Source: Sphingomonadales bacterium UBA658
Lineage (GTDB): Bacteria; Pseudomonadota; Alphaproteobacteria; Sphingomonadales; Sphingomonadaceae
Length of the DNA: 13,460 nucleotides
Direction of reading: 5' to 3'
Assembly (NCBI GenBank): GCA_002299195.1
Contig: DBOA01000125.1
Location: 1-13,460, forward strand
Below are positions 5,915 to 12,966 of the stretch, in pieces. The position numbers were made by a program, and so were the translations under genes. Under the pieces are notes generated by a model, which made no database searches, was not told the DNA's origin, and saw only the letters and a program-made list of their open reading frames with translations. Numbering within the stretch: position 1 is the stretch's first letter; every line of letters starts with the position of its first letter.

Positions 5915-8176
5915 ATGGCAACAATCGGATTAGCGGAGGAAACAGATTCACCGTCCGCCGTCGGTCGTCTTTTTGAATGGCTTGCCGATCTGCTGGGCAA
6001 CAGCCAATCGATCAAATTTCTGGAAATCGCCAGTGCGCTGATGGTTGTCGTTGCGGGCGTTGTGACCGCGATATTGCTTATCGACCAAGGGCCGCAATCG
6101 GAGCCCTTGGGACCGGCTGCCTCTGCAACTATGTTGATCAGTAACCTTTTGCCAGCGACATTGCTGCTTGTTCTCTTCGGGCGGCGTGTGGCGCTCAAGC
6201 GGGCGGAGAATAGCAACATTGGCAGCAAGCAATTGCTGCACGTCCGTCTAGTGGCGATATTTTCGGCGATTACGGCCGTTCCGACGGTGCTTTTGGTTAT
6301 CTTTGCCTCATTGCTCTTCCAAAGCGGCGTGCAATTCTGGTTCTCGGGTTCGGCACGCGGCATGCTCGAAAATGCAGGCGAGCTGGCCAAGGGATATTAT
6401 GATGAAAAGGTGCGCGATGTCGGGGCTGAAACGGTCACAATGGCGGGGGACATTCGGTACATTTTATCGCAGGTAAAAATCGATAGCGCGGAATTTTTAG
6501 AGATTGCCTATCCCCAACAGGTCTTGAACCGCAAGTTGAGCGAGTCCGCAATTGTAACGGTCGGACCAAGCGGACAGCAAAATACGGAAGCTGTGCTCGC
6601 CGAAAAAGAGCGTGGTGACTGGATCAGCGATGAAGCGCTGCGCAAACTGGAATCCGGCGAAAATTTTGTCGTTACGGTCAGCCCCAATAATATCGATGCT
6701 GTTGTGGTCCTGTATGACAATCCGCGAACCTATCTATACGTAAGACGTGCGGAAACAGTGCCTTCATTTGCTTTGGGTTCACGCGCCCAGTCCGTTTTGC
6801 AAGACTACGATAAAATGGTCGCGCGGTCGCGGGCGTTGCAAATCCAATTCAACCTCGCGCTTTATTTTGTGTCGCTGATGATCATTGGCATCACGCTTTG
6901 GATTGCGCTGCGCGTCGCGGACCGGTTGGTAAGGCCGGTCAACAATCTGGTGGATGCCGCACAACGGATTGCGGACGGCGACCTATCGGCGCGGGTCATC
7001 GAAGATCAATTCCGCGATGATGAAGTTGGTTTCCTGTCGCAATCGTTCAACCGCATGACCGAGCGACTACAGCAGCAAACGGGCGCATTGCTGGCCACCA
7101 ACCATCAGTTGGGTGAGCGGCGTTTGTTTATCGAGGCGGTGCTGGAATCGGTGTCGGCAGGTGTGGTTTCGGTGGATGGGAATGGCGTGGTCCAGCTGGC
7201 GAATTCCACCGCGGAAAAACTGCTGAAGCATGAATCCGATACTATTGTGGGTCAAAAGTTTGAAGTGGTTGCGCCGGCACTCGCTGCTTTGGCCAGCGAA
7301 AGCCCACGGGGCGTTGTGCAGCTTGGCGATGGGCCAGAGCCGCTGACGGTCGCCGTTACCGTGTCTCCACGCGAGCAGGGCAGTGTGGTCACCTTTGAGG
7401 ACATCAGCCAGCAGCTTGCCGATCAACGCCGCGCGGCATGGTCCGATGTGGCACGCCGGATCGCGCATGAAATCAAAAACCCGCTAACGCCGATCCAATT
7501 GGCGGCAGAGCGTCTTCAGCGTCGTTTCGGCAAGCATATTGCCCAAGATGAAGCGATATTCGCGCAGCTGACCAGCACCATCGTGCGCCAAGTCGGCGAT
7601 TTGCGAAACATCGTCGATGAATTCTCATCCTTTGCGCGCATGCCAAAACCTTTGTTCCGTTCGGAAAATGTTCACGACATTGTGGGGCATGCTGTGTTCA
7701 TGTTTGAAGTTGCACATCCCGACATCAGCTTCCGTTATAATCAGGATGGCTCGTTCCCGACATTGATCTCCGACCGGCGGCAATTGGGGCAAGCGATCAC
7801 GAACATTCTGAAAAATGCCGTTGAATCGATTGAAGAGAAAAAGAAAACGGTCGAAGTCGATGGCGCGATAGTCGTCGATTTGGTCGTCGAAGGCGATGGG
7901 TTGATCATCCGCATATCGGACAATGGCATTGGCCTACCGCCGGATCGCAAGCGGATTATGGAACCCTATATCACCAACCGGGCAACGGGTTCGGGGCTTG
8001 GCCTCGCGATCGTTAAGAAAATTATTGAAGAACATTTTGGAGAGATTTTTCTGTCAGACAACCAACCAGAGGGCGCGGTTGTGACGTTGAAGTTCAATCC
8101 GGAAATCGTAGCATTGCGGGTAGGCAAGTTGAACGCAGCCCCGCCAGCAGTCAATTCAGATGAGGACATGGGCTAA
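5915..8176 (+). CDS. ntrY: Membrane sensor histidine kinase NtrY
   Basis: The 753-residue kinase has three N-terminal membrane segments (about 35-56, 70-90 and 110-135). An extracytoplasmic stretch of some 175 residues (136-310) follows, then a fourth membrane segment (about 313-334). Next come a HAMP linker (RLVRPVNNLVDAAQRIADGD, 337-356), a PAS domain (about 402-500), and the phosphoacceptor helix RIAHEIKNPLTPIQLAAERL (515-534) with His518. The ATPase domain has an N box TNILKNAVESI (629-639), G1 DNGIGLP (669-675) and G2 GSGLGLAIV (692-700). NtrY pairs with NtrX; in Brucella and Rhodobacter the pair responds to oxygen or redox state, and in other alphaproteobacteria it influences nitrogen metabolism and envelope genes. 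What it senses here is not visible. The ATG at 5915 has no good Shine-Dalgarno. A stronger GAGGA at 5936-5940 has no in-frame start shortly after it, so I kept the first ATG. Confidence 0.94.
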   Translation: MATIGLAEETDSPSAVGRLFEWLADLLGNSQSIKFLEIASALMVVVAGVVTAILLIDQGPQSEPLGPAASATMLISNLLPATLLLVLFGRRVALKRAENSNIGSKQLLHVRLVAIFSAITAVPTVLLVIFASLLFQSGVQFWFSGSARGMLENAGELAKGYYDEKVRDVGAETVTMAGDIRYILSQVKIDSAEFLEIAYPQQVLNRKLSESAIVTVGPSGQQNTEAVLAEKERGDWISDEALRKLESGENFVVTVSPNNIDAVVVLYDNPRTYLYVRRAETVPSFALGSRAQSVLQDYDKMVARSRALQIQFNLALYFVSLMIIGITLWIALRVADRLVRPVNNLVDAAQRIADGDLSARVIEDQFRDDEVGFLSQSFNRMTERLQQQTGALLATNHQLGERRLFIEAVLESVSAGVVSVDGNGVVQLANSTAEKLLKHESDTIVGQKFEVVAPALAALASESPRGVVQLGDGPEPLTVAVTVSPREQGSVVTFEDISQQLADQRRAAWSDVARRIAHEIKNPLTPIQLAAERLQRRFGKHIAQDEAIFAQLTSTIVRQVGDLRNIVDEFSSFARMPKPLFRSENVHDIVGHAVFMFEVAHPDISFRYNQDGSFPTLISDRRQLGQAITNILKNAVESIEEKKKTVEVDGAIVVDLVVEGDGLIIRISDNGIGLPPDRKRIMEPYITNRATGSGLGLAIVKKIIEEHFGEIFLSDNQPEGAVVTLKFNPEIVALRVGKLNAAPPAVNSDEDMG

Positions 8177-8177
8177 T

Positions 8178-9578
8178 ATGGCACTCGACATACTGATTGT
8201 AGACGACGAGCAAGACATTCGGGACTTGGTCTCCGGCGTCCTTGACGATGAAGGATATGGCACGAGGACCGCCGCGTCGGCCGATGAGGCCTTGGCCGCA
8301 CTGGACGAGCGGTTGCCGTCGCTTATTCTTCTGGACGTATGGCTGCGCGGGTCGTCCATGGACGGCATTGAGCTGCTGCGCGCTATCAAGTTACGCGATC
8401 CGCAGATACCCGTCATCGTCTTTTCCGGGCATGGCAATATTGACACCGCCGTTGCCGCCATTGGCCATGGTGCGGCGGACTTTATCGAAAAGCCATTTGA
8501 AGCCAGCAAGCTTTTGCATTTGGTGTCGAAAGCGACCGAGACAGAACGCCTTCGCGCTGAAAACGCGGCGCTAAAGGCGCGGGTAGGGCATTCGGAAGAG
8601 CTTACCGGATCATCCGCCGCGATCAACGCGGTGCGCGCCACACTTAAGAAAGTTGCTGGCACAGGCAGCCGGATGTTGATCACTGGCCCCGCTGGTGTTG
8701 GGAAAGAGGTTGCTGCCCGTTTACTCCACAGCTGGAGCCCGCGTTCAGACTCGGCCTTCGTCTCGGTGAGTGCCGCCCGTCTATCCCCCGAACGCTTTGA
8801 TGAAGAGCTGTTTGGTATCGAAAAAGATGGCCGGCTTGTGCAGGCTGGCATGTTGGAAAAAGCGCATGGCGGCACGTTGTTTCTCGACGAAGTTGCCGAC
8901 ATGCCGTGGACCACGCAGGGCAAGATTTTGCGTGTTTTAACCGACCAAAGCTTTGTGCGGGTAGGGGGCGACCGGCAAATTAGGGTTGATGTCCGCTTTG
9001 TCTCGGCCACTGGGCGTGATTTGGCGATTGAGATTGCGGAGGGGCGCTTCCGCGAGGATCTTTTCTATCGCTTGAATGTTGTGCCAGTTGAAATCCCACC
9101 ATTGTCTGGGCGTCGGGAGGATATTCCTGACCTCGCCAATCATTATGCGGCGCGCTTTGCCTCGGAACATCGCATTCCGCTGCCCTATTTTTCGGATGAC
9201 GCCATGGCCGCGCTTCAGGCGTGTGAATGGCCGGGAAATGTCCGCCAGTTGCGCAATATCATTGAGCGGACGATCATCTTGGCGCCCGCAAACAGGGTCC
9301 ATACGATTGACGCCGACATGCTGCCCTTAGAAATCATCAACAGCTATGAAGGCACGCAGCATAATGTCACGTCGCTGATGGGCGCGCCCTTGCGTGAGGC
9401 GCGTGAGGCGTTTGAACGCGAGTATCTGCGCGTGCAGATTAAGCGCTTTTCAGGCAATATTTCCAAGACGGCGGCCTTTGTCGGGATGGAGCGTTCTGCA
9501 CTGCATCGTAAGCTCAAGCTGCTTGGTATTTCCGTGCGGAAAAACGGTCTGGAGCTTGAAGAAGATAGCGACGCATAA
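8178..9578 (+). CDS. ntrX: NtrC-family response regulator NtrX, lacking the GAFTGA loop
   Basis: The 466-residue protein has a receiver domain (1-120; D9/D10, phosphoacceptor D53 in LLDVWL, K105 in IEKPF). The AAA+ domain has Walker A GPAGVGKE (170-177), Walker B GGTLFLDE (231-238) and FREDLFYRLN (291-300). The Fis-type helix-turn-helix is at about 427-447 (NISKTAAFVGMERSALHRKL). Between LFGIEK (211-216) and the Walker B region, where NtrC has GAFTGA, this protein reads DGRLVQAGMLEKAHGG. The sigma54 contact is therefore missing, as reported for other alphaproteobacterial NtrX proteins, which may act directly as DNA-binding regulators. The ATG at 8178 is 1 bp after the ntrY stop with GAGGA at 8162-8166. 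An in-frame ATG at 8160 inside ntrY would add six residues but has no ribosome site. Confidence 0.94.
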   Translation: MALDILIVDDEQDIRDLVSGVLDDEGYGTRTAASADEALAALDERLPSLILLDVWLRGSSMDGIELLRAIKLRDPQIPVIVFSGHGNIDTAVAAIGHGAADFIEKPFEASKLLHLVSKATETERLRAENAALKARVGHSEELTGSSAAINAVRATLKKVAGTGSRMLITGPAGVGKEVAARLLHSWSPRSDSAFVSVSAARLSPERFDEELFGIEKDGRLVQAGMLEKAHGGTLFLDEVADMPWTTQGKILRVLTDQSFVRVGGDRQIRVDVRFVSATGRDLAIEIAEGRFREDLFYRLNVVPVEIPPLSGRREDIPDLANHYAARFASEHRIPLPYFSDDAMAALQACEWPGNVRQLRNIIERTIILAPANRVHTIDADMLPLEIINSYEGTQHNVTSLMGAPLREAREAFEREYLRVQIKRFSGNISKTAAFVGMERSALHRKLKLLGISVRKNGLELEEDSDA

Positions 9579-9622
9579 GCCCAATTGCGCCGTCTGCAGT
9601 CCTCGTGTATACGCGCTTTTGT

Positions 9623-9661
9623 CTCGGCTCACTCCCTTTTAGGGTCTCCCGTTAAGCCGAG
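9623..9661. repeat. Nested inverted repeat between ntrX and hfq
   Basis: CTCGGCT at 9623-9629 is exactly complementary to AGCCGAG at 9655-9661, with 25 bases between. Inside that loop CCCT (9634-9637) and AGGG (9641-9644) form a second small stem around TTT. As RNA this could fold into a two-part hairpin lying about 30 bases before the hfq ATG. It is not followed by a run of T on either strand, so it is not a standard intrinsic terminator. It could be a processing or stability element in the ntrX-hfq transcript, or coincidence. The gap (9579-9690) holds no other feature except the AT-rich hfq leader. Confidence 0.4.
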
Positions 9662-9672
9662 CACAACAAAAA

Positions 9673-9678
9673 TATAAT
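9673..9678 (+). promoter_or_regulatory. Possible -10 element before hfq
   Basis: A perfect TATAAT hexamer lies 12 bases before the hfq ATG in an AT-rich stretch. No convincing -35 box is present at the right distance: the best candidates around 9649-9655 match TTGACA poorly. If it is used, the leader would be only about 5-7 bases long and start almost on the AAUAAUAA site. It may equally be a chance product of the AT-rich leader. Confidence 0.25.
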
Positions 9679-9683
9679 CGGAT

Positions 9684-9691
9684 AATAATAA
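9684..9691 (+). promoter_or_regulatory. AAUAAUAA Hfq distal-face-type binding site on the hfq start codon
   Basis: The eight bases AATAATAA end on the A of the hfq ATG and fit the A-A-Y-A-A-Y-A-A repeat known to bind the distal face of E. coli Hfq. Ribosome entry here depends on a weak GGA at 9680-9682, so Hfq bound at this place would cover the start codon. E. coli Hfq represses its own mRNA at the leader, which makes self-regulation a reasonable inference. The motif itself is directly visible. Binding is untested, and domain 2 of this Hfq has altered distal-face residues. Confidence 0.4.
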
Positions 9692-10188
9692 TGACTGAAA
9701 AGAATAACGGACTGCAAGATCTGTTTTTGAACTCGCTGAGAAAATCAAAAACACCGGTGACCATGTTTTTGGTCAAAGGTGTAAAGCTTCAAGGCGTCGT
9801 CACCTGGTTTGACAACTTCTCCGTGCTATTGCGCCGTGATGGCATGTCCCAGCTGGTCTATAAGCACAGCATTTCCACAATTATGCCATCTGTCTCGCCC
9901 GATCGGTCGGTGTTTGATGACATGATGAGCCGGACCAGCCACCGTGTGGGCATGCTGCAGGATGTGTTCTTGCATGCGATGTGCGACAAGAATGAACCGG
10001 TCACGACATTCCTCGTCAACGGTGTAATGCTCCAGGGCGGTATTGCGGCCTATGACCTGTTTTCGGTTCTGCTGGAACGCGATGGCACGACGCAGCTCGT
10101 CTATAAGCATGCTATATCGACCATTCAGCCAGCACATCCTGTAAATCTCGCCGAATATAATCAGGGCGTGGATGAGGATGATATTTGA
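9691..10188 (+). CDS. hfq: Tandem-domain RNA chaperone Hfq (two Sm domains in one chain)
   Basis: The 165-residue protein holds two complete Hfq Sm folds in exact register, 81 residues apart: domain 1 at about 7-67 and domain 2 at about 88-148, joined by a 19-residue linker. Each has the Sm1 part (LQDLFL at 8-13, LQDVFL at 89-94; VKGVKLQG at 28-35, VNGVMLQG at 109-116) and the Sm2 part QLVYKHSIST (54-63) or QLVYKHAIST (135-144). Ordinary Hfq is one such domain and forms a hexamer; this chain probably forms a trimer with pseudo-sixfold symmetry. The domains differ. Domain 1 keeps basic rim residues (R17, K18, K20) and the distal lysine K32. Domain 2 has C98, D99, K100, N101 on the rim and M113 at the lysine position. 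The tail ends in DEDDI, resembling the acidic tip of other Hfq proteins. Hfq pairs small RNAs with mRNAs. hflX overlaps its stop. Confidence 0.96.
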   Translation: MTEKNNGLQDLFLNSLRKSKTPVTMFLVKGVKLQGVVTWFDNFSVLLRRDGMSQLVYKHSISTIMPSVSPDRSVFDDMMSRTSHRVGMLQDVFLHAMCDKNEPVTTFLVNGVMLQGGIAAYDLFSVLLERDGTTQLVYKHAISTIQPAHPVNLAEYNQGVDEDDI

Positions 10189-11510
10189 GCGTTTTTGAAC
10201 GTAGCGAAACCGACGAATTTGCGCGCGGTGCGCGTGCTTTGGTCATTTACCCCGAATTGCCCGGACGGGCTTCGGTATTGCCAGAGGCGCGACTTGCCGA
10301 GGCTGAGGGCCTTGCATTGGCCATTGGCCTGAATGTTGTCCAGAAAAAGCATTTCCGCGTCCGTTCGCCGCGCGCGGTTACCCTGCTTGGCGGCGGGCAG
10401 GTGGATGAAATTGCCCAGATAGGGCGGGACTCAGAAATCGACCTGTTGATCGTCGATGCGTCTTTGACCGCCATTCAGCAGCGCAATCTCGAAGAACGCA
10501 CCGGGTTGAAAACCATTGACCGTACCGGGCTCATCCTCGAAATTTTTGGCGAGCGTGCGGCAACCGCCGAAGGACGGTTGCAAGTCGAACTGGCCCATTT
10601 GGATTATCAGGCCGGTCGTTTGGTGCGCAGCTGGACCCACTTGGAACGGCAGCGCGGCGGCTTTGGTTTCTTGGGTGGCCCAGGTGAAACACAGATTGAG
10701 GCCGACCGCCGGATGATCCGCGACCGGATGGCCCGTTTGCGCCGCGAGCTTGAGGAAGTTAAACGGACGCGTTCGTTGCACCGTGCGCGCCGCAAAAGGG
10801 CGCCATGGCCAGTGATCGCTTTGGTTGGCTATACCAACGCCGGCAAGTCGACCCTGTTCAACAGCCTGACCCGCGCGACTGTGTTGGCCGAGGATATGCT
10901 TTTTGCGACGTTGGACCCCACCATGCGCGAAATTTCCTTGCCCGGGGTGGAAAAGGCGATTTTGTCGGACACGGTGGGTTTTGTTTCCGACCTGCCCACG
11001 CAATTGGTTGCCGCGTTCCGCGCCACGCTCGAAGAGGTGATCTCGGCCGATATCATTGTGCATGTGCGCGATATTTCGCACAGCGAAACCGATGCGCAAC
11101 GTGACGATGTTCTGCAAATCCTGCGCGATTTAGGCGTTTTGGACGATGAAGATGCCGCAAACCAACCGCGGATGTTGGAGGTCTGGAACAAGATTGACCT
11201 GCTCGATGCCGAAAAACGTGAGGATATGTCGGCGCTTGTTCAGCGTAACGATGATGTGCTGATGATCTCAGCGCAGACGGGTGAGGGCGTTGATGCCTTT
11301 AAGACTCATCTGTCCGCGCTGATTGCCAAGGGCAATCTTGTGCGGTCTGTTCGATTGAAGGCCAGCGATGGCGCTGCGCTCGCATGGCTCCACGCGCGGG
11401 GAACGATCAACAGCCAGATTGTGGACGAGGACCTCGTAACCGTCGAAGCCTCGCTCAGCCGCCAATTATGGGGCCAGTTCGATAAGCAGTTCGCCCATAT
11501 AGAAGACTGA
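10185..11510 (+). CDS. hflX: Ribosome-splitting GTPase HflX
   Basis: The 441-residue protein has an N-terminal HflX domain (about 15-205) with the glycine-rich RGGFGFLGGPGETQIEADRR (157-176). A coiled-coil-like basic segment (177-206) follows, then the G domain: G1 GYTNAGKST (215-223), G2 region FATLDPTMREI (240-250), G3 DTVGF (262-266), G4 NKID (335-338) and G5 SAQTGEG (362-368). HflX binds 50S subunits and splits stalled or idle ribosomes, especially after heat or antibiotic stress. The start is a TTG at 10185, overlapping the hfq stop in TTGA. GAGGA at 10174-10178 is 6 bases upstream, and no in-frame ATG occurs until the middle of the protein, so the TTG is well supported. The hfq-hflX order is widely conserved in proteobacteria. 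The stop directly abuts the convergent mazG stop. Confidence 0.96.
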   Translation: MSVFERSETDEFARGARALVIYPELPGRASVLPEARLAEAEGLALAIGLNVVQKKHFRVRSPRAVTLLGGGQVDEIAQIGRDSEIDLLIVDASLTAIQQRNLEERTGLKTIDRTGLILEIFGERAATAEGRLQVELAHLDYQAGRLVRSWTHLERQRGGFGFLGGPGETQIEADRRMIRDRMARLRRELEEVKRTRSLHRARRKRAPWPVIALVGYTNAGKSTLFNSLTRATVLAEDMLFATLDPTMREISLPGVEKAILSDTVGFVSDLPTQLVAAFRATLEEVISADIIVHVRDISHSETDAQRDDVLQILRDLGVLDDEDAANQPRMLEVWNKIDLLDAEKREDMSALVQRNDDVLMISAQTGEGVDAFKTHLSALIAKGNLVRSVRLKASDGAALAWLHARGTINSQIVDEDLVTVEASLSRQLWGQFDKQFAHIED

Positions 11511-12287
11511 TTATTTCGCTTCCTTGGCCTTCGCCTGTTGCCAAAGATCTTCTTTTTCGTCGAGCGATAACGCTGTGAACCGCGCGCCAGCGGAAACTTC
11601 CATATCGCGAAAGCGGCGTTCGAACTTTGCATTCGCGGATTTGAGCACGGTTTCGGCGTCGACGTCATGAAACCGGGCGAAGTTGACAACAGCGAATAAC
11701 AAATCACCAATCTCTTCGGCAACATGGTCCGCCGAGGTTGCTGTTGCAACTTCCTCTAATTCCTCAATGATTTTATCACGCGCACCGGATTGGTCGGGCC
11801 AATCAAAGCCGGTTCGGGCGGCGCGCTTCTGAATTTTTTGCGCGCGTAACAATGCGGGGAGGGCGCGGGCCACGCCCGCTAAGGCGCTGTTGTCCGATCC
11901 CGCCTCGCGTTCGCTAGCTTTGATCGTTTCCCAATTGTCGGGAATGCTTTTCGCTGGTGCGCCTTGTTCGCCGAATACATGCGGATGACGGCGGACCATT
12001 TTATCGCAAATGCTGCGGACGACGTCGTTAAAGTCGAACTGGCCGAGTTCAGATGCCATCTGGCTGTGGAATACGACTTGGAGGAGCAGATCGCCCAATT
12101 CGTCTTTTAGCGCGTCGAGATCATTGTTCTCAATCGCGTCAGCAACTTCATAGGCTTCTTCGATCGTATATGGCGCAATGGTCGAGAAATCTTGCTCTAG
12201 ATCCCACGGGCATCCGGTCTGCGGATCGCGCAAACGCGCCATGATATCAGTGAGAGGGGTAATATCAGCCTGCATCGGTCCAGCCAT
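11511..12287 (-). CDS. mazG: Nucleoside triphosphate pyrophosphohydrolase MazG
   Basis: The 258-residue protein contains two all-alpha MazG repeats. The first has PWDLEQDFSTIAPYTIEEAYE (27-47) and DELGDLLLQVVFH (62-74), with E43, E44, E47, E63 and D66 forming the magnesium site. The second has IIEELEEV (173-180) and EEIGDLLFAVVNFARF (191-206). The enzyme hydrolyses NTPs to NMPs and pyrophosphate, removing aberrant nucleotides and, in E. coli, lowering ppGpp. Length is normal. The ATG at 12287 has no clear ribosome site; a second ATG at 12275 is possible and would remove four residues. It is transcribed from, or through, an AT-rich 76-bp gap behind the aspartic protease gene. It converges on hflX with no bases between the stop codons, so the two transcripts must overlap at their ends. 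No mazE/mazF genes are next to it. Confidence 0.95.
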   Translation of the reverse strand: MAGPMQADITPLTDIMARLRDPQTGCPWDLEQDFSTIAPYTIEEAYEVADAIENNDLDALKDELGDLLLQVVFHSQMASELGQFDFNDVVRSICDKMVRRHPHVFGEQGAPAKSIPDNWETIKASEREAGSDNSALAGVARALPALLRAQKIQKRAARTGFDWPDQSGARDKIIEELEEVATATSADHVAEEIGDLLFAVVNFARFHDVDAETVLKSANAKFERRFRDMEVSAGARFTALSLDEKEDLWQQAKAKEAK

Positions 12288-12298
12288 AAATAAGTTCG

Positions 12299-12312
12299 AT
12301 AATATATATTAT
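12299..12312. repeat. 14-bp AT-only palindrome before mazG
   Basis: ATAATATATATTAT is its own reverse complement and sits about 12 bases before the mazG ATG, inside the most AT-rich stretch of the window (12288-12363). On the minus strand it overlaps a possible -10 box (TATATT) with TTCAAT 16 bases upstream as a weak -35. It may be promoter core, a regulator site, or simple AT-rich sequence. The gap contains nothing else I recognize. Confidence 0.35.
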
Positions 12313-12363
12313 GTTAAGTAAAATTGAATAATGTCGGTTGAAACATGTCGAATCGACCCATTA

Positions 12364-12966
12364 TCATTGCTTTAACCTCATGACATTTGCCTCAACCTTC
12401 CAGCTTTGCATGCTGTCGAGGAAGTTCATGCCCAGAACGTTCGTGTCGCCGAAACTTTCCGACACCACAACATTGTGCTGCCCGATTTCGTGCGTTCCAA
12501 TCTTCAACGATTGAATGATACCGCGCTGCGCCGTGACGCGCCCATTGGCTGTACTAAGGAATACCGGATATCCATCTGTATCCACATCTATGCCCGTTTC
12601 GCGCGCCGTGTTGCCGTTTACCGCTGTGGTCGTCGCACCGCTATCGATCATGAACCGCACCGGCTTCCCATTCACGTCGACCTGAAGCCAATAATGGCCG
12701 TCATCCTGCCGCCTGATAGTGATTTCGGTGCCGCTCACGCTCTGGCCAGCGGTGCCGGAAATGTCGGCCTTTACGCGCTCCCAGACGGCCTTAAATTCAA
12801 ACCGGAAGCTGAATATTGCGAACAACGCTGCGAATATCGCTATCCAAGCCAATGACGCTTTGGCGACATATCCCAGCGGCAAACGCCGCGCCGCAAGCGA
12901 GCTCAATAACAACAATATGCAAACGACGCCCCAAATAAGCGATGGGCCGTCTTCCATGATGTTCAT
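12364..12966 (-). CDS. Membrane-anchored retropepsin-like aspartic protease (TIGR02281-like family)
   Basis: The 200-residue protein begins with two hydrophobic segments, about 9-26 and 33-54, with RR at 27-28 between them. A basic/polar linker follows, then a soluble domain of about 120 residues. The soluble part has the single-chain retropepsin signature FMIDSGATTTAVN (105-117), with catalytic Asp108, and the hydrophobic NVLGMNFLDSM (176-186) that follows in this family. One D-S-G motif per chain means it should work as a homodimer, like retroviral proteases. Substrates of these bacterial enzymes are poorly known. The gene overlaps the end of tatD in ATGA, so the two are translated together. 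A second in-frame ATG lies three codons downstream. The family assignment is firm; the cellular role is not. Confidence 0.87.
   Translation of the reverse strand: MNIMEDGPSLIWGVVCILLLLSSLAARRLPLGYVAKASLAWIAIFAALFAIFSFRFEFKAVWERVKADISGTAGQSVSGTEITIRRQDDGHYWLQVDVNGKPVRFMIDSGATTTAVNGNTARETGIDVDTDGYPVFLSTANGRVTAQRGIIQSLKIGTHEIGQHNVVVSESFGDTNVLGMNFLDSMQSWKVEANVMRLKQ

Noticed and set aside
8160..8177. Upstream in-frame ATG as the ntrX start
   Set aside because: It lies inside the end of ntrY without a ribosome site, adds six unconserved residues, and the ATG at 8178 begins directly before the conserved receiver strand.
8265..8280. TGGCAC element inside ntrX as a sigma54 promoter
   Set aside because: The required GC/TTGC element at the fixed distance is missing and it is within coding sequence.
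8156..9010. Minus-strand open frame of 284 codons opposite ntrX
   Set aside because: Serine/arginine-rich shadow frame; the plus strand encodes a complete receiver and AAA+ domain.
11511..12287. MazG as part of a mazEF toxin-antitoxin locus
   Set aside because: Neither MazE nor MazF coding sequence exists nearby; the neighbours are hflX and a protease gene.
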